From: JAJRZX01 sp964472295
Lineage (GTDB): Bacteria > Desulfobacterota > GWC2-55-46 > JADFVP01
NCBI GenBank assembly: GCA_964472295.1
Contig: CAYYJQ010000024.1
Coordinates: forward strand, 1-28,824
Reading direction: 5' to 3'
Length of the DNA: 28,824 bases
Below, in pieces: positions 23,071 through 28,824 of the stretch. The notes under the pieces were generated by a model, which worked only from the letters and a program-made list of their open reading frames with translations, searched no databases and had not been told where the DNA came from. The position numbers were made by a program, and so were the translations under genes. How positions within the stretch are numbered: position 1 is the stretch's first letter; every line of letters starts with the position of its first letter.

Positions 23071-24087
23071 ATGCAAAGACGCACCCGGTTCATCCTTGGA
23101 CTTGCCTTTATTGCCTTCATAATAATCCTTAGCCAGTTGTACATCAGTTTTTACGGTCCCGCGGGGCACGACGCTACGTTAAAGACCGTCATCGTGGCCC
23201 GCGGCGCGCCCTTTGGCGCAGTGGCAAGGTGTCTTGAGTCCGAGGGGCTCATCAGGTCAAGGCGCGGTTTCATCTTCGCAGGCTGGCTCATGGGCGCGCA
23301 GAGGGATACAAAGGCCGGCGAGTACGCCTTCAGTGCCTCCATGAGCCCTGTGGAGATTATAAGGATGCTGAAGGGGGGTGAGGTCAAGAAGTATATCCTC
23401 ACCGTGCCCGAGGGATACACGGTAAGAGAGATTGCAGGGCTCCTTGAGAAAAAGGGGCTCGCCACGGCAGATGCCTTTGTTGCCCGGGCCCTTGACCCCG
23501 CCTTTGCCAATAGACTCGGCCTGCCCGGTCCCACACTCGAGGGGTATCTATTCCCCGATACCTACAGCCTGAAAAAAGGCATGAGCGTGGATGAGATAAT
23601 TGGTAAGATGACGAGGCGTTTCAGGGAGGTCTATGATGGGGAGTTATCCGGGCTTGCCAGCTCACGCGGGATGAACCCCCGCGAGGTGGTAACCCTTGCC
23701 TCCATGATAGAGAAGGAGACAAGCGAACCCTCGGAGAGGCCCATAATATCGTCTGTCTTTCATAACAGGCTCGGCAGGGGCGTAAAGTTACAGTCCGACC
23801 CCACGGTCATTTACGCCATCAAGGCCTTTGACGGGAATATCAGGAAAAAGGACCTTGATATAAGGTCCCCCTATAATACGTACACTCATTACGGCCTGCC
23901 TCCCGGCCCCATAGCCAACCCTGGGCTCGAATCCATGCGCGCGGCCCTGAAGCCCGCGGATACGAAGTACCTTTACTTTGTCTCGAAGAACGACGGGACC
24001 CATTATTTTTCAAAGACTTACAGGGAGCACGAGAAGGCCGTGGAGCGCTTTCAGAAGAGGCGCAGAGGTAAAAGGGCGGGCAAGTGA
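23071..24087 (+). CDS. mltG: Endolytic murein transglycosylase MltG (YceG-like)
   Basis: MltG cleaves nascent peptidoglycan strands and sets glycan length. The 338-residue protein has one N-terminal membrane helix (about 7-25). A LysM-like fold follows (YILTVPEGYTVREIAGLLEK, about 108-127), then TLEGYLFPDTY at 155-165. The catalytic Glu E214 is in ASMIEKET. LQSDPTVIYAI, SPYNTY...GLPPGPIANPG and the end YLYFVSKNDGTHYFSKTYREH complete the family pattern. The ATG lies 29 bases after ruvX, so co-transcription is likely. The bulk of the protein is periplasmic. Confidence 0.96.
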   Translation: MQRRTRFILGLAFIAFIIILSQLYISFYGPAGHDATLKTVIVARGAPFGAVARCLESEGLIRSRRGFIFAGWLMGAQRDTKAGEYAFSASMSPVEIIRMLKGGEVKKYILTVPEGYTVREIAGLLEKKGLATADAFVARALDPAFANRLGLPGPTLEGYLFPDTYSLKKGMSVDEIIGKMTRRFREVYDGELSGLASSRGMNPREVVTLASMIEKETSEPSERPIISSVFHNRLGRGVKLQSDPTVIYAIKAFDGNIRKKDLDIRSPYNTYTHYGLPPGPIANPGLESMRAALKPADTKYLYFVSKNDGTHYFSKTYREHEKAVERFQKRRRGKRAGK

Positions 24088-24094
24088 ATAGGGC

Positions 24095-24160
24095 GTTCAT
24101 TTTATGAACAAAACCCTTGACAGGGAGGCGCGCGTGGTGTTATTGTTCATTTTGTGAACA
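24095..24160. promoter_or_regulatory. Twin dyad operators GTTCAT-N3-(A/G)TGAAC
   Basis: GTTCATTTTATGAAC (24095-24109) and GTTCATTTTGTGAAC (24145-24159) differ at one base and start 50 bases apart. The first lies just upstream of the -35 and the second covers the -10 and the start site of the promoter between them. This is the layout of a self-repressed promoter. Confidence 0.75.
24117..24146 (+). promoter_or_regulatory. Promoter of the EPS-type regulator and rml genes
   Basis: A perfect TTGACA (24117-24122) is followed after 18 bases by TATTGT (24141-24146). Transcription would begin around 24153, giving a leader of about 18 bases to the ATG at 24172, or none if the GTG at 24154 is used. Confidence 0.65.
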
Positions 24161-24171
24161 AGAATAAAGAC

Positions 24172-24804
24172 ATGACTAATAACGATTACCGGTCCCTGCT
24201 CCTCCTTGACGAGATCTCCCGAGATGAGAGCATCACGCAGAGAGACCTCAGCAGGCGCCTCGGCCTTGCCCTTGGCCTTGTGAACTCATATATCAAGAAC
24301 CTCGTTTCCCGTGGTTATATCACCGTCTCCACCATACCAAGAAAGCGTTACACCTATTACCTTACGCCGCGTGGCCTTTCCGAGAAGACCCGCCTTACGT
24401 ACAGGCACCTTCAGAACTTCACCAACCTATACAAGGTGGCCCGAAGGGACTTTCAGCGGCTCTTCGCACAGCTGGAGGTCTCAAAGTTCCACAAGATAGT
24501 TTTCTGCGGGGTTGACGAGACCACGGAGATAGCCTATCTCTCGCTCATGGAGCGCGGGATGACCCTTTCGGGCGTGGTTGATGATGAAAAAAAGGGGGGT
24601 GATTTTTTCTCCCATCCCGTGAGGAGCATAGAGGACATTGGAAGCATTGATTATGATATTGTGGTGATAACATCCTTCAGGAGCGGTTCGGTCCTCAAGG
24701 AACGGCTCATGGAGGCGGGCGTGGAAGAGGACCGCATTATAGACATAAGCGGCGGCGACTGGATGAAGAAGATAGAGAAGCCCGGGGCGATAGAAGGGGG
24801 ATAG
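24172..24804 (+). CDS. Winged-helix EPS-locus regulator with a C-terminal Rossmann-like domain
   Basis: Residues 1-70 form a winged helix like the MarR-type EPS-associated regulators: ESITQRDLSRRLGLALGLVN is the helix-turn-helix and GYITVSTIPRKRYTYYLTPRG the wing. Residues ~85-205 form a different fold: KIVFCGVDETTEIAYLSL, LSGVVDDEKK, HPVRSIEDIG and YDIVVITSFRSGSVLKERL. This looks like a Rossmann-type nucleotide or sugar-nucleotide sensor domain. Such proteins often precede exopolysaccharide or O-antigen genes, as here before rmlA. The ATG at 24172 is preferred because the domain begins there; the frame extends to a GTG at 24154. No ribosome site is evident. The twin dyads around its promoter suggest autoregulation. 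Confidence 0.8.
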   Translation: MTNNDYRSLLLLDEISRDESITQRDLSRRLGLALGLVNSYIKNLVSRGYITVSTIPRKRYTYYLTPRGLSEKTRLTYRHLQNFTNLYKVARRDFQRLFAQLEVSKFHKIVFCGVDETTEIAYLSLMERGMTLSGVVDDEKKGGDFFSHPVRSIEDIGSIDYDIVVITSFRSGSVLKERLMEAGVEEDRIIDISGGDWMKKIEKPGAIEGG

Positions 24805-24844
24805 TGATTGAAGGGAGAGCACAAGAAAACAAAGGAGGTCTTTT

Positions 24845-25948
24845 GTGACAAATAGAGAGGGGCAGGCCAGGGGACCAGCGATGAAGGCCCTCGTCCTCAG
24901 CGGCGGGAAGGGCACGCGCCTTCGGCCCCTTACCTACACAGGGGCAAAGCAGCTTGTGCCAATAGCAAACAGGCCCATACTGTTTTACATACTCGATAAC
25001 ATCGCCCGCGCGGGCATAAAGGAAGTGGGCATGATTATCTCGCCCGAGACGGGCGCCGAGATTGAAGAGACCATAGGGGACGGCTCAAGGTGGGGAGTAA
25101 GCATAAAGTACATACTTCAGGCCGCGCCAAAGGGCCTTGCCCACGCCGTAATCACTGCCGAGGAGTTTCTCGGTGAGAGTCCCTTTGTCATGTACCTTGG
25201 AGATAACCTTATAGGCTCTGGCATTAACGGCTTTACAGAGTCCTTCATGGAGGGCGGGGCCGAGGCGGTAATACTCCTCAAGCCCGTTGAGAATCCGTCG
25301 TCCTTCGGCATAGCAGAGGTTGACAGAGGCGGTAAGATAATCGGGCTCGTGGAAAAACCGCAAGACCCGAAGAGCAACCTTGCCCTTGTGGGCGTATATG
25401 TTTTCTCGCCCGCCATACACAGGGCCATATCGAAGATAAAACCATCGGCTCGCGGGGAACTGGAGATTACCGACGCCATACAGGAACTCATAAACTCCGG
25501 GGCCACGGTACGGAGCGAGATACTCGAGACGTGGTGGCTCGATACAGGGAAAAAAGACGACCTTCTTGCCGCCAATACCATTGTCCTTGATGAGTGGTTT
25601 GGCAGGGAGATAAAGGGCGAGGTCGACGAGGAATCGGTGGTGACGGGCCGCGTCACCATAAGCGAGGGCGCGGTAATAAAAAACAGCACGCTTCGAGGCC
25701 CAGTGGTCATTGGGCCGGGCACAACGGTGAAGGACAGTTTCATAGGACCCTTTACGAGCATAGGGGGCGGGTCAAAGATAAAAAAATCCATTATCGAGCA
25801 CTCGGTCATACTCTCCGGCGCTACCATCGACCGCGTTGACCGCCTTGAGGACAGCCTCATAGGCAGGGAGGCGCGCGTTCGGAAGTGCCGGAATAAACAC
25901 AAGGCCCTTCGGCTCATGGTGGGCGACGACTCTCTTGTGGAGGTATGA
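24845..25948 (+). CDS. rmlA: Glucose-1-phosphate thymidylyltransferase, long form
   Basis: It makes dTDP-glucose from glucose 1-phosphate and dTTP, the first step to dTDP-sugars. The nucleotidyltransferase signature LSGGKGTRLRPLTYTGAKQL follows the start. VMYLGDNLIGSGI, IVEKP-like GLVEKPQDP, GELEITDAIQ and TWWLDTGKKDDLL come next. A C-terminal hexapeptide-repeat beta helix (about 255-350) defines the long RmlA class. The GTG at 24845 has a near-perfect AAAGGAGGT five bases upstream and adds 12 residues. The family normally starts at the ATG at 24881, which gives 355 residues and has AGGGGA upstream; either start may be used. rmlC follows within a few bases. Confidence 0.92.
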   Translation: MTNREGQARGPAMKALVLSGGKGTRLRPLTYTGAKQLVPIANRPILFYILDNIARAGIKEVGMIISPETGAEIEETIGDGSRWGVSIKYILQAAPKGLAHAVITAEEFLGESPFVMYLGDNLIGSGINGFTESFMEGGAEAVILLKPVENPSSFGIAEVDRGGKIIGLVEKPQDPKSNLALVGVYVFSPAIHRAISKIKPSARGELEITDAIQELINSGATVRSEILETWWLDTGKKDDLLAANTIVLDEWFGREIKGEVDEESVVTGRVTISEGAVIKNSTLRGPVVIGPGTTVKDSFIGPFTSIGGGSKIKKSIIEHSVILSGATIDRVDRLEDSLIGREARVRKCRNKHKALRLMVGDDSLVEV

Positions 25949-25952
25949 GGAC

Positions 25953-26426
25953 ATGACAAATAATGGCGTTATAGAGGGAGTGGAGGTAAGAGACCTTGCA
26001 AAGTACTCCGACGGGCGCGGCTGGCTCATGGAACTATTCCGCTCTGACGAAGTAGACGAGGCCATTCTTCCGGCCATGTGCTACATATCCATGACACACC
26101 CTGACGTGGCGCGCGGCCCCCATGAACACAGCGGCCAGACAGACTACTTCTGCTTCCCCGGGCCATCTACCTTCAAGGTCTATCTCTGGGACAAGAGGCC
26201 GGGGTCGCCAACCTCAGGGGTAAGACAGATAGTCCTTGCAGGCGAGCAAACCCCAAAGATAGTAATCGTGCCGCCGGGAGTGGTCCACGCCTACAAGAAC
26301 GTGGGCGAGAGGGACGGACTTGTGGTGAACTTCCCCAACCGCCTCTTCAAGGGCGAGGGCAAGAAAGAACCCGTGGATGAGACAAGATACGAAGACCTCG
26401 AAAACTCGCCCTATGTGCTGGATTAG
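25953..26426 (+). CDS. rmlC: dTDP-4-dehydrorhamnose 3,5-epimerase family protein
   Basis: The 157-residue cupin matches the RmlC family: EVRDLAKYSDGRGWLMELFR at the start, MTHPDVARGPHEHSGQTDYF with the conserved His region, and FKVYLWDKR. IVIVPPGVVHAYKNVG and VVNFPNRLF follow. RmlC isomerises dTDP-4-keto-6-deoxyglucose at C3 and C5. It is shorter than standard RmlC (about 180 residues), and the usual RGLH is RGPHEH, so a related epimerase or ketoisomerase activity is possible. The ATG lies five bases after the rmlA stop, with GGAGGT overlapping the rmlA end as ribosome site. Position inside the rml set supports the assignment. Confidence 0.82.
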   Translation: MTNNGVIEGVEVRDLAKYSDGRGWLMELFRSDEVDEAILPAMCYISMTHPDVARGPHEHSGQTDYFCFPGPSTFKVYLWDKRPGSPTSGVRQIVLAGEQTPKIVIVPPGVVHAYKNVGERDGLVVNFPNRLFKGEGKKEPVDETRYEDLENSPYVLD

Positions 26427-26465
26427 GGAAGAAAAAAAGGAGAGAGAGGAAGAAGGGAAAGATTT

Positions 26466-26538
26466 CCCGCTTTCTTTTGGAAAAAAGAAAGCGGGGCAAA
26501 GAAAACCAATTCTCCAATGGCCAAAGGCCATGGGAGAA
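26466..26538 (-). repeat. Dispersed repeat, two-hairpin copy, inverted
   Basis: Read on the minus strand: a hairpin with GGCC-TTT-GGCC centre (TTCTCC/GGAGAA outer stem, one mismatch), then ATTGGTTTTCTTTG, then the palindrome CCCGCTTTC...GAAAGCGGG. It lies behind rmlC but points against it, the only copy seen in that orientation. Confidence 0.8.
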
Positions 26539-26633
26539 AAGACTGGTTTTTGGTCTTCATCTTTTTTTTGATAGCCACGGCACCTTGCAAGTAAAAGGAA
26601 CTGGTCAGAGGCATAAGGGGGTTACACTAATTT

Positions 26634-26677
26634 AGGTTTTCTTTGTCTTACTTTCTTTATTTCTAAAAGAAAGTAAG
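26634..26677 (+). repeat. Dispersed repeat, single-hairpin copy
   Basis: AGGTTTTCTTTGT is followed by the palindrome CTTACTTTC...GAAAGTAAG. With the copy at 26466 it forms an inverted pair framing about 100 bases between rmlC and rmlD. A T-rich tail runs up to the rmlD start. Confidence 0.8.
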
Positions 26678-26709
26678 AAAATCCTTTTTTTATATTTTTT
26701 CTTTTATTT

Positions 26710-27633
26710 ATGAGCGAGTTGGACAACAAAAAAAAGGTTTTTGTAACTGGCGCGGGGGGTCAGTTGGGCATGGATCTGCGGACCGCGCTCGGTGCGGCCG
26801 GGCTTGGGGGGGAGTACTACGCGTCGGCAGACCTTGATATTACGGAGAGGGACGCGGTCTTTTCCGTTATCGAGCGTGAGGCCCCCTCTGTGGTAATAAA
26901 CGCCGCGGCGTACACAAAGGTGGACCTTGCGGAAAAAGAATCTGAGAGGGCCTTTGCCGTTAACTTTGCTGGCGCGGGTAATGTCGCCTCTGCATGTGAG
27001 GCCACAGGGGCAGTACTCATACACATATCAACGGACTTTGTCTTTGACGGCGAAAAATCAAGGCCCTACAGGGAAGAAGACCGGACAAACCCGCTATCGG
27101 TTTATGGAAAGAGCAAACTCGAAGGAGAAGAGGCCGTGCGCAAGGCCTGCGCCCGGCACTTTATTATAAGGACGTCCTGGCTCTACGGCGCGAGGGGGCA
27201 TAACTTTGTACGGACCATGCTTTGTCTTGCAGGTGAACGCGACGAACTCCGCGTCGTTTCTGACCAGGTGGGCTCGCCCACGTGGACAGGCGACCTCGCG
27301 GGGACAATTGCGGAGATAGCGCTGAGAGTGACGAGGGGCGGCGCGCCCCCTTTTGGTACTTATCATTTTGCAAACGAGGGCGTTGCCAGCTGGTATGACC
27401 TGAGCGTAGCCGTGGTGGAAGAGGCCCAGAGGCTGGGTATGGACCTTAAATGTAGCGCTGTTCTGCCCATACCCACGGAGGCCTACCCAACGCCTGCTCC
27501 CCGGCCAGCGTACTCGGTGCTTGACAAGACAAAGATAAAGGAAGCGCTCAGCATGGGCATACCGCACTGGCGCGCGTCTCTTGTACGTATGCTCAGTGAA
27601 CTCAAAGGCATGGGAGAGGGAAAAAATGGCTAA
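26710..27633 (+). CDS. rmlD: dTDP-4-dehydrorhamnose reductase
   Basis: It reduces dTDP-4-keto-L-rhamnose to dTDP-L-rhamnose with NAD(P)H. The 307-residue protein has the nucleotide motif VTGAGGQLG near residues 12-20, then INAAAYTKVD. The catalytic elements are STDFVFDG, YGKSKLEGE (Tyr and Lys of the SDR triad) and IRTSWLYG. VSDQVGSPTWT and a PRPAYSVLD end complete the match. No ribosome site is visible: the 40 bases before the ATG are T-rich. Yet the family begins here and no other start is available. It overlaps rmlB by eight bases, indicating coupled translation. Confidence 0.95.
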   Translation: MSELDNKKKVFVTGAGGQLGMDLRTALGAAGLGGEYYASADLDITERDAVFSVIEREAPSVVINAAAYTKVDLAEKESERAFAVNFAGAGNVASACEATGAVLIHISTDFVFDGEKSRPYREEDRTNPLSVYGKSKLEGEEAVRKACARHFIIRTSWLYGARGHNFVRTMLCLAGERDELRVVSDQVGSPTWTGDLAGTIAEIALRVTRGGAPPFGTYHFANEGVASWYDLSVAVVEEAQRLGMDLKCSAVLPIPTEAYPTPAPRPAYSVLDKTKIKEALSMGIPHWRASLVRMLSELKGMGEGKNG

Positions 27634-28735
27634 AAAGATGCTCGTAACAGGCGGCGCCGGGTTCATAGGAAGCAACTTTGTCCGCTACATGCTGAAAAGC
27701 GACCCAGGCGTGGAGATTACTGTGCTTGACAAACTCACCTATGCCGGGAACATCGAGAACCTAAAAGGGCTTGAGGAGGGAGATAACTTTTCCTTTGTAA
27801 AGGGCGGCATAGAGTCTCCCCCGCTTGTGGACAGGCTCTTTGCGGAAAAGGGCTTTGACATTGTGGTGAACTTCGCCGCCGAGTCACACGTGGACCGCTC
27901 CATTCTTGGACCAAGGGTCTTTCTTGAGACCAACATCATGGGCACATTCACCCTTCTTGAGGCCGCGCGGAAGCACTGGCTCGGTGACGGTGCGGGTGGC
28001 GGCGGGGCCGGGGAAAGGCGTTTCATACACGTATCCACTGACGAGGTATACGGATCGCTTGGCCTTGATGGATACTTTACGGAAGAGACGCCCTACAGGC
28101 CCAACTCGCCCTATTCGGCGAGCAAGGCAGGCTCTGACCACCTTGCGCGGGCCTATTACCATACATACGGGCTTCCTGTAATTACAACGAACTGCTCGAA
28201 CAACTACGGTCCCTACCAGTTCCCGGAAAAACTCATACCTCTTATGATAATAAACGCCTTGAAGGGTGAGAAACTCCCTGTCTATGGCGACGGGCAGAAC
28301 GTACGCGACTGGATATATGTAAAAGACCACTGCTCGGCCATAAAGATGGTCCTCGAGGGGGGCGCGCCCGGCGAGGTCTACAACATAGGCGGGCGAAACG
28401 AGCGGAATAACATCGATATTGTGTACCTTGTCTGCGGCCTTATGGACAGGATCACTGCAGAGGACAGCGAGGTGGCCGCGGAGTTTCCATACAGGGGCGC
28501 CCGGCGCGAACTCATTACCTTTGTAACGGACCGGCCCGGTCATGACAGGCGCTATGCCATTGACAGTTCGAAGATAGAGCGGGAACTCGGCTGGCAGGCC
28601 ACCACTGACTTTGAGCTCGGCATGGAGAAGACCGTTCGCTGGTATATCAATAACCGCAGGTGGTGGGAGGGCATTATATCGGGCGAGTACATGGAGTACT
28701 ATGAGAAGCAGTATGGTGATATTTCAGGCTCATAA
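27626..28735 (+). CDS. rmlB: dTDP-glucose 4,6-dehydratase
   Basis: It converts dTDP-glucose to dTDP-4-keto-6-deoxyglucose. From the ATG at 27626 the protein has 369 residues. It begins KKMLVTGGAGFIGSNFVRYM, with NFAAESHVDRS, the catalytic STDEVYG and the YSASKA Tyr-x-x-x-Lys pair. NNYGPYQFPEKLIPLMI, DWIYVKDH, VYNIGG and DRPGHDRRYAID follow, all diagnostic. The frame continues 15 codons upstream inside rmlD, but GAGAGG lies just before the chosen ATG. Loop insertion GDGAGGGGAG near 120 is Gly-rich and unusual but in frame. It completes the rmlA-C-D-B set. Confidence 0.96.
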   Translation: MAKKMLVTGGAGFIGSNFVRYMLKSDPGVEITVLDKLTYAGNIENLKGLEEGDNFSFVKGGIESPPLVDRLFAEKGFDIVVNFAAESHVDRSILGPRVFLETNIMGTFTLLEAARKHWLGDGAGGGGAGERRFIHVSTDEVYGSLGLDGYFTEETPYRPNSPYSASKAGSDHLARAYYHTYGLPVITTNCSNNYGPYQFPEKLIPLMIINALKGEKLPVYGDGQNVRDWIYVKDHCSAIKMVLEGGAPGEVYNIGGRNERNNIDIVYLVCGLMDRITAEDSEVAAEFPYRGARRELITFVTDRPGHDRRYAIDSSKIERELGWQATTDFELGMEKTVRWYINNRRWWEGIISGEYMEYYEKQYGDISGS

Positions 28736-28753
28736 ACTACAAGGGGGAAATCA

Positions 28754-28824
28754 ATGCTGAAGAAGGGTTTTACCATCTGGTTTACAGGGCTCTCGGGCGC
28801 CGGGAAGACCACGCTCTCGAACCT
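28754..28824 (+). CDS. cysC: Adenylylsulfate kinase, 5' part (cut by the right edge)
   Basis: Only 23 codons are in the window, but they read KGFTIWFTGLSGAGKTTLSN. This is the start and P-loop (GLSGAGKTT) typical of APS kinase, which makes PAPS from adenylylsulfate and ATP. AGGGGG lies about seven bases before the ATG, 18 bases after the rmlB stop, so it belongs to the same transcript. In a polysaccharide locus it may feed sulfation, or it may be fused to another domain beyond the edge. Confidence 0.8.
   Translation, partial: MLKKGFTIWFTGLSGAGKTTLSN

Noticed and set aside
25117..25959. 280-residue minus-strand frame opposite rmlA
   Set aside because: It mirrors a clear RmlA sequence and is Ser/Thr/Pro-rich low-complexity sequence typical of antisense frames.
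27884..28543. 219-residue minus-strand frame opposite rmlB
   Set aside because: The plus strand encodes an unambiguous dehydratase; the antisense frame has no recognisable domain.

Overview
The window looks like a chromosomal segment of a Gram-negative, moderately GC-rich bacterium. The evidence is an outer-envelope toolkit (a secreted pilin-like protein, a LysM coiled-coil protein, dTDP-rhamnose genes) and a ubiquinone-type gene set. The style suggests a Desulfobacterota/Nitrospirota-like or related lineage, but nothing in the sequence fixes the taxon. Most genes are housekeeping. Accessory content is one restriction-modification pair, one orphan phage-type repressor and a family of dispersed hairpin repeats.

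Layout, left half. The left edge holds the 5' part of an FmdE-like gene on the minus strand. A gene-poor stretch follows with a tiny MerR-like protein and a 67-residue unknown. pyrE and pyrF (UMP synthesis) come next, then an orphan spore-coat-U/Csu-type pilin with a strong terminator. On the minus strand, read right to left, are aroD, gap, pgk, tpiA, secG and tRNA-Leu(GAG): lower glycolysis plus the SecG translocon subunit, whose C-terminus carries an unusual histone-H1-like lysine-rich tail. A large coiled-coil/LysM envelope protein (10006-12546) and a small conserved unknown follow on the plus strand.

Layout, right half. A GT39-type membrane glycosyltransferase (minus) diverges from a DNA methyltransferase and a PaeR7I/XhoI-family endonuclease (plus). 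A minus-strand cluster ubiC-like, ubiA, ubiD, ubiG encodes the early steps of ubiquinone-type quinone synthesis. A CI-like repressor lies next to a gene-free, palindrome-rich AT stretch and tRNA-Val(CAC). The plus strand then carries ruvX, mltG, an EPS-type winged-helix regulator with its own dyad-flanked promoter, rmlA, rmlC, rmlD, rmlB and the start of an APS-kinase gene. This appears to be the beginning of a surface-polysaccharide locus that continues past the window.

The most distinctive non-coding feature is a composite repeat. A GC-rich hairpin is followed by a conserved TGGTTTTCTTTG box and a second hairpin built on ACTTTCTTTT/AAAAGAAAGT. About ten full or partial copies sit only between genes, mostly just after a gene and in its sense orientation. 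Two clusters with the same ~87-93 bp repeat period bracket gap. No CRISPR array, complete insertion sequence or complete prophage was seen.
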